Source of the DNA: Aphodosoma sp045631465
GTDB lineage: Bacteria; Bacteroidota; Bacteroidia; Bacteroidales; Paludibacteraceae
Direction: 5' to 3'
Length of the DNA stretch: 64,000 bases
Assembly: GCA_045631465.1 (NCBI GenBank)
Contig: JAZQUV010000030.1
Coordinates: 1 to 64,000 of the forward strand
Part shown: positions 1 through 6,830 of the stretch, piece by piece
How positions within the stretch are numbered: position 1 is the stretch's first letter
Layout: every line of letters begins with the position of its first letter
The notes under the pieces: generated by a model
Told to the model about the DNA's origin: nothing
Seen by the model: only the letters and a program-made list of their open reading frames with translations
Databases searched by the model: none
Program-made: the position numbers and the translations under genes

Positions 1-1036
1 CATAACCTACGCACCCATATGACATCAACACACGTATTCGTTGAAACAATTCCCAAATATCCTTATAGAATTTATCATGACTCTTTTCTGTGAGTTTGAA
101 ACCGCAAAAAAGATAAAACTTTGTTCCTTTCTTCGGATTATGTTTTTTCCATATTTTCAACGCCTTTTCAATTGTATCTCTATCACGCCAATTATCGAAT
201 GCAAATATAAAATCCCCATGATAACGGGCTTTCGACAACATCTCAGCCATTTCTTCACCATATGGACTTTCCACCAACATTCGCTCATCTAATCCCTGTC
301 TAAATTGAAAAGCTTGTTTTGTATCAATTAATTCTTGCAATAAGGGTTTCCAAATATTATAATCTGCTGCTAAAAAATTATCATCCCACAAATATATATA
401 TGGACGCATCCTTCTATTATTTTCATCTATTTCTGTATCTAAAAACCACTCTAACCGAGAATACGGAACTACTTTTTTCTCTAATCTATTAATACAAAAG
501 GAACAATGACGCACACATCCTCGCGTCAAAAAGCCAATGCTATATTTTAAATAATCTTTATATTTATCTCTTTTAAATCCTTTTTGTACTTGTTGCTCAA
601 TATAGACATCATAAAGATGATAATACGGCATCTGACGAGCCATATTTATACCAAATTCATTACAACCGCCCCTATGGTTTCTTAAAGAACAAAGATATTC
701 ATCTTTTTCTAAATATAATATATCGTCATTTCTACGATTAGCAAACTCTTTTACTTTTTCAATGGCTGCATAAAAACCTGTTCCTCCAACATGAAATTTT
801 TTTTCATTTTCTGTACCTATAACAGCTTCATAAAATGTCGGTAATTTTGTAAATGTAAAAACCTTTGAAATATAAATATGGTCATATAAATCTAAATCAA
901 TATTTTGATTTATTATTAGCTCAAAATCAATATTATTATCACTTAAAAAACCTGCTATTTTTAATAAAGCAAGATTAGGATGTCGCGTTCCATTATCTAA
1001 AAGATCTGCATCAACTAATGCTATTCGTGCCATCAT
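1..1036 (-). CDS. Radical SAM protein, partial (C-terminal part beyond the window)
   Basis: An open frame runs on the minus strand from an ATG at 1036 (alternative ATG at 1033) to the left edge with no stop, giving about 345 visible residues. Near residues 175-182 it carries GCVRHCSFC, a CX3CX2C motif that binds the 4Fe-4S cluster of radical SAM enzymes. The N-terminus (MARIALVDADLLDNGTRHP) resembles the B12-binding-like N-terminal part found in many large radical SAM proteins. Further on are WDDNFLA and FRQGLDERM, typical of the barrel. The substrate cannot be told. Codons are strongly A/T-ending, unlike pckA or rprY to the right, so the gene may be acquired. It is not associated with a clear -7 box. 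Confidence 0.85.
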   Translation of the reverse strand, partial: MMARIALVDADLLDNGTRHPNLALLKIAGFLSDNNIDFELIINQNIDLDLYDHIYISKVFTFTKLPTFYEAVIGTENEKKFHVGGTGFYAAIEKVKEFANRRNDDILYLEKDEYLCSLRNHRGGCNEFGINMARQMPYYHLYDVYIEQQVQKGFKRDKYKDYLKYSIGFLTRGCVRHCSFCINRLEKKVVPYSRLEWFLDTEIDENNRRMRPYIYLWDDNFLAADYNIWKPLLQELIDTKQAFQFRQGLDERMLVESPYGEEMAEMLSKARYHGDFIFAFDNWRDRDTIEKALKIWKKHNPKKGTKFYLFCGFKLTEKSHDKFYKDIWELFQRIRVLMSYGCVGY

Positions 1037-1425
1037 TTATAAAAAACAAAATTAAACATTTAAAATATACCTTCTCCTAAAAAATTAACTTCCAGTCTAA
1101 AATATTTCTATCATCTTTTTAAATACAAAATTACAATTATAATTTAACAACTTTTGACAACAAAAAATATTTATAAAACAAAAAACTTATAACCCTCTAG
1201 TAATTTTCCAATTACTTATATTCATGTCACAGCCCAACAAGAAGTATCGCAATATTAAGAAAAAGTTTTTCAAGTCCACAAAGATAAGAAATTATTTTAA
1301 TACAAACAAAATTTTCTCTGAATTGTTTTTTATGTATTTTGAGTCAAGTTATTTCAATAAAACACAAAAACACCTATGGTCCATAGTTTATCAGTTTGTG
1401 AACTTTGCAACTCGCTGGTGTGAGA

Positions 1426-1470
1426 GTGACTGTTTTCTTCGGTGAAGGTTGCTTGAAGGTTGCTGTGGGG
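1426..1470 (+). repeat. Dispersed segment shared with 30951-30995
   Basis: The stretch GTGACTGTTTTCTTCGG, a few divergent bases, then GGTTGCTTGAAGGT recurs at 30951-30995 with a handful of differences. The origin is unknown; it could be the tail of a decayed mobile element. No reading frame is clearly conserved. Confidence 0.6.
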
Positions 1471-1487
1471 TAAGGATAGAAAAGAGA

Positions 1488-1560
1488 TGTCTATATTTTT
1501 AGAAAATATGTCTATTTATTTAGGAAAATAACCCAAAATCTGTCTACTTTTTTAGGAAAA
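1488..1560. mobile_element. Probable IS21-type terminal repeats (remnant)
   Basis: Three imperfect 20-bp repeats begin at 1488, 1509 and 1541, each of the form TGTCTAyTTTTTTAGGAAAA. IS21-family elements of Bacteroidetes carry multiple repeats of this kind at their ends, starting with TG. No istA or istB sequence is present, so this would be a solo end left by deletion. The assignment is from memory of the family and not from alignment. Confidence 0.45.
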
Positions 1561-1579
1561 GACAGTAACTCAACAGAAC

Positions 1580-1664
1580 CAACTTTGCAAATTAAATTTA
1601 CGAAGTGAGGCTACACCTCGGTAATCTAAAATAAATTTTGATTACGCTCGGTTTGCACTCACTT
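1580..1664 (+). repeat. Hairpin element A, copy 1
   Basis: After CTTTGCAAATTAAATTT there is AAGTGAG (1603-1609) pairing with CTCACTT (1658-1664), and inside it GTAATC (1621-1626) pairing with GATTAC (1640-1645). The first 50 bases match the leader of the 62-63 kb regulator gene (63500-63548, minus strand) and, less closely, the gtrA leader (6141-6223). Here the box reads CAACTTTG, not TAnnTTTG, and no gene follows closely, so this copy may be inactive. Confidence 0.65.
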
Positions 1665-1951
1665 TGCAAGTTGCAAAGTTGCAAAGTTACTAATAGATTG
1701 ATTATCTTGTTGTTATTAAAAAGCCCTTTCGGAACTTTGCAAGTGCAAAACGAGAGAATAGTATTAATAATCAGCACATTATGCTGAACTTTGCAACTTT
1801 GCAAACTTTGCAAGTGCCTATTTTTAGTAATTTTCCACTAATTAATATATCCGACAACCCTCAAAATATTGATTATCAATAAAAACACAAAATCCACATT
1901 CTAAAAAAAGCCCCCCATAAAACACAATCACATCTCTACCTCAAAAGCTCG

Positions 1952-2015
1952 TATTCCAAAAAAGTCTGGATATTTTTGGAATATAATCCAAAAAAGTCTA
2001 GACTTTTTTGGATTT
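1952..2015. repeat. 64-bp direct repeat, upstream copy (double palindrome)
   Basis: It is identical to 3274-3337. It contains an imperfect palindrome with arms ATTCCAAAAA and TTTTTGGAAT, followed by a perfect 28-bp palindrome, ATCCAAAAAAGTCT and its complement, centred on TCTAGA. The two copies are 1322 bp apart and bracket the ATPase gene. The right arm of this copy supplies the TTTG at 2007-2010 that could be the -33 element of the ATPase promoter, so a protein bound here could also regulate the gene. Confidence 0.95.
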
Positions 2016-2038
2016 ATGTGAAATTTGTTGTATATTTG
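2007..2038 (+). promoter_or_regulatory. Promoter of the AAA/DUF4143 ATPase gene
   Basis: TATATTTG (2031-2038) is a -7 box and TTTG (2007-2010) lies 20 bp upstream as a -33 element. Transcription would start near 2044, leaving a leader of about 14 nt before the ATG at 2058. Confidence 0.65.
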
Positions 2039-2057
2039 CACAAAAATTTATACAACT

Positions 2058-3191
2058 ATGATTAAACGGACTTTACAAGACAAATTAACGCAATATGTAG
2101 GAAAAGGAAAAGCTATTTTACTCATTGGTGCAAGACAAGTAGGTAAATCAACGCTTTTCAAGATGCTTACAAATGAAATATCAAAAGAAAATTTGATATG
2201 GCTCAACTGCGACCAAGAAAGTGTGCGAGATACACTATCTAACACTTCTTTGGTAAATCTACAACTTTTGATTGCTGACAAATCTTTTATTGTGATTGAC
2301 GAGGCTCAACGGGTACCCAATATTGGACTAACGTTAAAACTTATTGTTGATAATTTCCCGAATGTGCAATTATTCGTAACTGGCTCTTCTGCCCTTGATT
2401 TACATAACCGACTTAATGAACCTCTGACTGGAAGAAAAATAGAATACAAATTATATCCCATTTCAACAGAAGAAATTTATAAAGCAAAAGGATTGGTTGC
2501 TGTAAATGAATTTTTTGAACGTAGATTAATTTATGGTAGTTATCCAGATGTTTTATTAGGCAACTTACCTGCCGAAAAAGTTCTTATGGAACTAACTGAA
2601 AGTTATTTATATAAAGACATTTTGGAAATAGAGGGCGTAAGAAAATCTTCAGTATTACAAAAGTTATTAGTTGCTTTAGCTCTACAAATAGGAAGCGAGG
2701 TTTCTTACAATGAGTTAAGCAAAATTGTTGGCATTGACAATAAAACAATTGAAAAATACATTGATATTCTTGAAAAATGCTACATTGTTTTTCGCCTTAA
2801 TTGTTTCAGTAGAAACCTAAGAACTGAATTAACAAAAAGTAAAAAAATATATTTTTACGACCTTGGTGTTAGAAACGCTATTCTACAAGCTTTTATGCCT
2901 TTGAACGTAAGACAAGACACTGGAGCGCTATGGGAGAATTTTTTTATTGCTGAACGTATGAAGTATAATCATTATGCTGACAGATTAGTTAATGCTTACT
3001 TTTGGAGAACAAAAAATCAACAAGAAATTGATTATATTGAAGAAGTTAATGGCGAATTACATCTATTTGAAATGAAATGGAATGTAAAAAAACAAAATAC
3101 GGCTATATCAAACCTTTTTGTTGAAACATATAACCCAAAACAAATAAATATTGTAACCCCAGAAAATTATTTATCATTCTTAATTAACTAA
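2058..3191 (+). CDS. AAA-family ATPase with C-terminal DUF4143
   Basis: A 377-residue protein. Walker A is GARQVGKST (residues 24-32), Walker B is FIVIDEAQ (77-84), and a sensor-like stretch LFVTGSSALDL follows near 106. The C-terminal part (AVNEFFERRLIYGSYPDV to the end, with YFWRTKNQQEIDYIEE) fits DUF4143, which has a PD-(D/E)XK nuclease-like fold in many family members; the D/E-rich EIDYIEE and FEMKW motifs agree with that. I chose the ATG at 2058 because the frame upstream of it overlaps the promoter. Genes of this family are very abundant in Bacteroidetes and archaea, often as isolated single genes; their function is not settled. Codons are A/T-rich like the radical SAM gene. The gene is bracketed by perfect 64-bp repeats, which suggests it moves or is excised as a unit. 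Confidence 0.9.
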   Translation: MIKRTLQDKLTQYVGKGKAILLIGARQVGKSTLFKMLTNEISKENLIWLNCDQESVRDTLSNTSLVNLQLLIADKSFIVIDEAQRVPNIGLTLKLIVDNFPNVQLFVTGSSALDLHNRLNEPLTGRKIEYKLYPISTEEIYKAKGLVAVNEFFERRLIYGSYPDVLLGNLPAEKVLMELTESYLYKDILEIEGVRKSSVLQKLLVALALQIGSEVSYNELSKIVGIDNKTIEKYIDILEKCYIVFRLNCFSRNLRTELTKSKKIYFYDLGVRNAILQAFMPLNVRQDTGALWENFFIAERMKYNHYADRLVNAYFWRTKNQQEIDYIEEVNGELHLFEMKWNVKKQNTAISNLFVETYNPKQINIVTPENYLSFLIN

Positions 3192-3273
3192 AAATACACT
3201 CTCTCTTGCCATTATACTAATTCATTTTTCTTTAATTGAATTTAATAACCTTTACATACACAAAAATAACTCC

Positions 3274-3337
3274 TATTCCAAAAAAGTCTGGATATTTTTG
3301 GAATATAATCCAAAAAAGTCTAGACTTTTTTGGATTT
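3274..3337. repeat. 64-bp direct repeat, downstream copy
   Basis: Base-for-base copy of 1952-2015. Here no TAnnTTTG box follows, so it has no obvious promoter role. Just before each copy the bases CTC plus one mismatch are also shared, extending the similarity to 68 bp. Confidence 0.95.
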
Positions 3338-3369
3338 CAGCATAAAATGGCTTATAGTACACCACAAAA

Positions 3370-3406
3370 AAAATCCGTTCTCACAATTTATGCGAGAACG
3401 GATTTT
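3370..3406. terminator. Terminator hairpin between the ATPase and DUF2148 genes
   Basis: The 13-bp stem AAAATCCGTTCTC / GAGAACGGATTTT surrounds an 11-nt loop. The A/T-rich flanks allow it to serve the convergent genes on both strands. Confidence 0.75.
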
Positions 3407-3424
3407 CGATATATATAATTCGAA

Positions 3425-4087
3425 CTATTTTGTTGGGCGGTCGAAAAATGGATTTTTGGATGAGGCGGAAACGGCTATGCCCATCGTGAGATGGACTCCC
3501 TCGCCTATCCAACCGAGTTGCTCGACGGCTACGCCTATGGAATACATCACTCGGGTGTCGAGACGGAGATCGGCAGCTGTGGCACAGGCTGAGCCGACGG
3601 CGATGCCAACATCGATGCTATTCAATGAACATGGAACCTCAAAAAGTTGAGAGTTGAAAGTTGAGAGTTGAGAATTTACAGACCCCTCAGTCGCAAGCGA
3701 CAGCTCCCCTAACTTAGGGGAGCAATAATGTGCTGACTCAGATTCGGTGGTATCACATGAATTAGGGGAGAAATTTTCTCGTTCGGCACAGGTGGCGAAG
3801 CCACAATGGCCACAATTGAGCCCTAAGGACTGATAGCGGGTGCCGATGGCTACGATGCACTCGGCTTGCAACACGTTGCCGGCATCGCGAATGAAGGATG
3901 GGCGGTTGCGCTCGTTGCCTATCTCGACCATTTTGTCAGCTAAAACTTTGAGGTCGTCGCCTTCGACGAGGATGGCTTCGATGATGTCGACGCCTCGCGC
4001 TTTGGGCGCTGTGCGTGCTGCGGTGAGCATCTGACGTGCTGAGGCTACGACTTGCTCGTGACGTTGGGTGCGTTCGTTGTATATCAT
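3425..4087 (-). CDS. DUF2148 (ferredoxin-domain) protein with an in-frame repeat insertion
   Basis: The 220-residue product begins MIYNERTQRHEQVVASARQ and contains NCGHCGFATCAER (about residues 91-103) and, at the C-terminus, IAVGSACATAADLRLDTRV and SASSKNPFFDRP, the signature of the DUF2148 family of presumed iron-sulfur proteins. In the usual family arrangement CAE(R/K) is followed within a few residues by (V)PCALNSVDVGIA. Here about 47 extra residues (roughly 104-150) intervene. Their DNA consists of short-period repeats (3645-3676) and a double hairpin sequence (3681-3723). The frame is kept, so the protein may still be made with a loop insertion next to the cysteine cluster. Function of the family is unknown. 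Confidence 0.85.
   Translation of the reverse strand: MIYNERTQRHEQVVASARQMLTAARTAPKARGVDIIEAILVEGDDLKVLADKMVEIGNERNRPSFIRDAGNVLQAECIVAIGTRYQSLGLNCGHCGFATCAERENFSPNSCDTTESESAHYCSPKLGELSLATEGSVNSQLSTFNSQLFEVPCSLNSIDVGIAVGSACATAADLRLDTRVMYSIGVAVEQLGWIGEGVHLTMGIAVSASSKNPFFDRPTK
3633..3778. repeat. Composite repeat insertion inside the DUF2148 gene
   Basis: From left to right it contains AGTTGAGAGTTGAAAGTTGA-type repeats (3645-3676), then GACCCCTCAG with hairpins TCGCAAGCGA (3691-3700) and GCTCCCCTAA / TTAGGGGAGC (3703-3723), then a second TTAGGGGAG word near 3756. Boundaries are inferred from where family similarity resumes in the protein. Confidence 0.7.
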
Positions 4088-4090
4088 AAA

Positions 4091-4163
4091 AAGGTTAGAG
4101 GTTAGGGGTTAGAGGTTAGTGCCGCATGGCTCTTTCAACTTTCAACTTTCAACTTTCAACTCT
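4091..4163. repeat. Short-period repeats between corA and the DUF2148 gene
   Basis: Two families lie side by side: GGTTAGAGGTTAGGGGTTAG (period 7) and CTTTCAACTTTCAACTTTCAA (period 7). Together they fill nearly all of the 78-bp gap. Confidence 0.9.
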
Positions 4164-4165
4164 AT

Positions 4166-5113
4166 TTACATCCACTTTTTGATGCGGAAATAGAGGAGGA
4201 TGAGCACGACGGTGAGGACCATCAAGCCGATGGCGAATGGGTAGCCGTATGCCCATGAAAGTTCGGGCATCTGCTCGAAGTTCATACCATACATACTGGC
4301 GATGAGCGTCGGCGGAAGGAAGATTACGTTGACAATGGTGAAAATCTTGATGATTTTGTTCTGCTGGATGTTAACAAGACCGAGGAAGGTGTCCTGGAGA
4401 TACTCGAGACGGTCGAACGAGAAGCGGGTGTGCTCGATGAGGGAGTTGATGTCCTTGATGATGATGGAAAGTTTGGACTTTGCCTCAGATGGGAAGAGCT
4501 CGCTCTTCAACATATTGGAACATACGCGACTTTTGTCGACGATGTTCTCTCGGATGAGCATCGTTTTCTCTTGCAACTCTTTGATGGCGATGAGGATGTC
4601 GTCGCTGACATCGTCGTCGTCTTTCAATTGATTAGAGAGCACGGTGATTTCGCGTGTCATATCCTCGATGAGGTCGGCATCGTACTCAACTCGGGTTTCG
4701 AGCAAAGCGATGAGCACGTGGTGACCGCTTGGGTAGTTGCGCGGATTGGCAAACATCTTCTTCACCGTTTCGTTGAACGAACGGAGGTGCTGATTGCGCA
4801 CGGTAACGAGTACGTTGTTTTTGAGAATGAATGAGACTGCCTCTTCTTCGAATGAGTCGAGAAGGAATTTGGAGTTGGCAACGATGCTATCTTCGGTCTC
4901 CATATAGCGAGATGATATCTCGATTTCTTCCATCTCTTCTTCTTCTTGAATATAGATTTTGAGGAATTGCTCGAGCTCGCTTTCGACTTCGACGGTCACG
5001 TCGTTGAGGTCGATCCAGATGATTTCGTTGAGCGACACTTCGGTGAGAGTGTCCATTGTTTTGCCGATTTTGATTCGGCCATTATCGCGATAGAATATTC
5101 TTAGTTCAGACAT
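4166..5113 (-). CDS. corA: CorA-family magnesium/cobalt transporter
   Basis: A 315-residue inner-membrane protein with the CorA layout: a large cytoplasmic N-terminal domain, a long helix, and two C-terminal membrane segments with the signature YGMNFEQMPELSW at the first one. The frame is open further upstream, but there it only translates the intergenic repeats (residues such as NFQLSTFNFQLSTFN). MSELRIFYRDNGR starting at 5113 is therefore the likely true start and gives a normal family length. It follows ksgA on the same strand across 170 bp of pure repeat DNA. Confidence 0.93.
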   Translation of the reverse strand: MSELRIFYRDNGRIKIGKTMDTLTEVSLNEIIWIDLNDVTVEVESELEQFLKIYIQEEEEMEEIEISSRYMETEDSIVANSKFLLDSFEEEAVSFILKNNVLVTVRNQHLRSFNETVKKMFANPRNYPSGHHVLIALLETRVEYDADLIEDMTREITVLSNQLKDDDDVSDDILIAIKELQEKTMLIRENIVDKSRVCSNMLKSELFPSEAKSKLSIIIKDINSLIEHTRFSFDRLEYLQDTFLGLVNIQQNKIIKIFTIVNVIFLPPTLIASMYGMNFEQMPELSWAYGYPFAIGLMVLTVVLILLYFRIKKWM

Positions 5114-5118
5114 ACATT

Positions 5119-5283
5119 CAAGTTGAAATTTGAAAGTTGAACCAACGGTCTTTGAACCGAAGGTGATAAAAAGTTGAAATTTGAACCAACGGTTCAAGTT
5201 GAAAGTTGAAAGTTGAAAGTTGAAAGTTGAAAGTTGAAATTTGAAATTTGAACATTCCTCATTTCTCATTTCTAATTTCTCAT
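5119..5283. repeat. Short-period repeat tract between ksgA and corA
   Basis: The whole gap is made of (T)TTGAAAG and TTTGAAA units (for example GTTGAAAGTTGAAAGTTGAA at 5199-5250) and then CTCATTTCTCATTTCTAAT units up to the ksgA stop codon. No promoter or terminator is recognisable in it. Confidence 0.93.
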
Positions 5284-6069
5284 TTATTCCGACGGAGGCT
5301 GACTAAGAATTTGTTGCACGAGGTTGGTGAGGTCGATGAACTCTGCCACCGAGAGTTGCTCGGGGCGTTTGTTGAACACCTCTTCGTTCATCGGACGGCC
5401 TTGCATAAGGGATTTGAGCGAGTTGCGCATAGTCTTACGGCGTTGGTTGAACGCTGTTTTGACTACGGAGATAAAGAGTTTTTCGTCGCAACCGAGGCTC
5501 TCTTTTGAGTTGCGGGTCATGCGGATGACTGCCGACTTCACCTTTGGAGGCGGATTGAACACGTGCTCGTGAACGGTGAATAGATATTCTATATCGTAGA
5601 ATGCTTGGAGAAGCACCGATGTGATGCCATAGGTTTTCGAGCCGTGTGGCGCAGCGATGCGCTCGGCTACCTCTTTCTGTATCATACCTGAGCAGACCGG
5701 TATGCGGTCGCGATGCTCGAGGACTTTGAAGAAGATTTGGCTCGAAATGTTGTAAGGATAGTTGCCAATGACCATGAACGGACCCTCGCCAACGATAGTG
5801 TCGAGATTGAGGCGAAGGAAGTCGCCCTCGACCACATGGAGTTGTGGGTAATGCTCGCGGAGATAGACTACCGACTCGGTGTCGATTTCGATGGCTGTGA
5901 GATTGATATTGGGGTTTTGCAAAAGAAACTGTGTGAGCACACCCATGCCCGGACCAATCTCGATGACACGAGTTGGCTCGGCTGTCGGTAGCGATTCGGC
6001 GATTTGTTGCGCTACGCGTAAGTCGGTTAGGAAATGTTGTCCTAAATGTTTCTTTGCTCTTACTTCCAT
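5284..6069 (-). CDS. rsmA: 16S rRNA (adenine(1518)-N(6)/adenine(1519)-N(6))-dimethyltransferase
   Basis: A 261-residue enzyme (KsgA) that dimethylates two adjacent adenines near the 3' end of 16S rRNA late in small-subunit assembly, using S-adenosylmethionine. Visible motifs: KKHLGQHFL at the start, VIEIGPGMGVLT (SAM-binding motif I), EIDTES, and the catalytic GNYPYNISSQIFFK. The start MEVRAKKHLG at 6069 fits the family; upstream codons only translate an ATTGTGC repeat (CTMHNAQCTI). Coding codons here are C-ending, opposite in strand sense to the plus-strand genes beyond 6.8 kb. Confidence 0.96.
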   Translation of the reverse strand: MEVRAKKHLGQHFLTDLRVAQQIAESLPTAEPTRVIEIGPGMGVLTQFLLQNPNINLTAIEIDTESVVYLREHYPQLHVVEGDFLRLNLDTIVGEGPFMVIGNYPYNISSQIFFKVLEHRDRIPVCSGMIQKEVAERIAAPHGSKTYGITSVLLQAFYDIEYLFTVHEHVFNPPPKVKSAVIRMTRNSKESLGCDEKLFISVVKTAFNQRRKTMRNSLKSLMQGRPMNEEVFNKRPEQLSVAEFIDLTNLVQQILSQPPSE

Positions 6070-6100
6070 AAATATTATATAGTCAACGGTCTGCAAAAAA

Positions 6101-6130
6101 ATTGTGCATTGTGCATTGTGCATTGTGCAT
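6101..6130. repeat. ATTGTGC short-period repeat
   Basis: Four units of ATTGTGC (ATTGTGCATTGTGCATTG...) upstream of rsmA. The same unit recurs at 21712-21720, 32993-33026, 53581-53594 and 54512-54545. Confidence 0.93.
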
Positions 6131-6137
6131 TTTTGCT

Positions 6138-6223
6138 TATCTTTGCAAATTGAAATTTGCCAAGTTGAGCTGCACCTCAGCATAGCTCAATAAATTGGCT
6201 CTGCATTCGGTTTACATCAACTT
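6138..6223 (+). promoter_or_regulatory. gtrA promoter and leader with hairpin element A, copy 2
   Basis: TATCTTTG (6138-6145) is a good -7 box on the plus strand. The transcribed leader then contains AAGTTGA (6162-6168) pairing with TCAACTT (6217-6223). Compared with copy 1 at 1.6 kb the arms differ but still pair (AAGTGAG/CTCACTT there), which argues for a conserved fold. Confidence 0.6.
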
Positions 6224-6260
6224 TGCAATTCAAAATGCAAATGTAACTATTTTTACCCAA

Positions 6261-6773
6261 ATGACCAAAAAAATAAGAGAAAAAATACACCCTATCAATC
6301 AATTCGTTCAAAAATTGATTCTCGCAATCATTGATTTTGTATATATCCCGTTCAAAAAATACGTCCCTTATCAACTATTTCGCTATGGTTGTTCGGGTGG
6401 CGCCAATATGGTTTTCGACTGGGTGTTGTACTTCGTTTTCTACAATTTCGTATTCTGCCACAATGTGTTGCACATCGGTCCTATTGCCATCAGTGCCCAC
6501 ATTGCGTCGTTTGTGTTCACATTCCCTATCACTTTCTTCAGCGGTTTCTGGTTGGGACGATACATCAGCTTCAAAGAGTCGGAGATGAGAGGGTGGTCGC
6601 AACTCGTGCGCTACCTGTTTGTTGTGGCTATGTGCATCCTCATCAACTATGTCTGCCTCAAATTTTTCGTAGAAATATGCCATTTCTACCCAACTCCGTC
6701 GAAAATGATTACTACGGGCATCACTACGGTGTTTAGTTTTTTGATGCAAAAATATTTCACTTTCAAAGCTTAA
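6261..6773 (+). CDS. GtrA-family membrane protein
   Basis: A 170-residue membrane protein with four predicted hydrophobic segments. Motifs RYGCSGGANMVFDWVLYF and the final FSFLMQKYFTFK match the GtrA family, small proteins linked to transfer of lipid-linked sugars across the membrane in polysaccharide or O-antigen modification. I preferred the ATG at 6261 (MTKKIREKIHP) over one at 6195, because 6195-6260 lies in the hairpin leader. No glycosyltransferase is adjacent, so the substrate is unknown. Confidence 0.85.
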   Translation: MTKKIREKIHPINQFVQKLILAIIDFVYIPFKKYVPYQLFRYGCSGGANMVFDWVLYFVFYNFVFCHNVLHIGPIAISAHIASFVFTFPITFFSGFWLGRYISFKESEMRGWSQLVRYLFVVAMCILINYVCLKFFVEICHFYPTPSKMITTGITTVFSFLMQKYFTFKA

Positions 6774-6776
6774 AAA

Positions 6777-6805
6777 AGTCAACAGTCAACGGTCAACGAT
6801 CGACA
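6777..6805. repeat. GTCAACA/GTCAACG short-period repeat
   Basis: Units GTCAACA, GTCAACG and GTCAACG fill the gap between the GtrA-family and LPG-synthase-like genes. A related tract of GTCAACA units lies inside polA at 23629-23660. Confidence 0.85.
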
Positions 6806-6830
6806 ATAGATAGTCGCAATACAAACTTAA

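Larger units (their letters stand above)
1037..2057. other. 1 kb gene-free interval with mobile-element debris
   Basis: No convincing gene was seen between the radical SAM start and the ATPase start. The interval holds a copy of a segment also found near 30.95 kb (1426-1470), three repeats resembling IS21 ends (1488-1560), a hairpin element (1580-1664), clusters of TTGCAAAGT-like words (1660-1690 and 1787-1817), and a 64-bp double palindrome directly before the ATPase promoter. Open frames at 1224-1445 (+) and 1598-1813 (-) are low-complexity translations of these repeats. Confidence 0.7.

Noticed and set aside
41..292. 83-residue plus-strand frame
   Set aside because: Antisense to the radical SAM gene, whose frame stays open to the window edge with the expected motifs.
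1224..1445. 73-residue plus-strand frame
   Set aside because: Lys/Phe/Asn-rich AT translation ending in the segment shared with 30.95 kb; no promoter.
5114..5269. N-terminal extension of CorA by 52 residues
   Set aside because: It only translates GTTGAAA repeats; the family start is at 5113.
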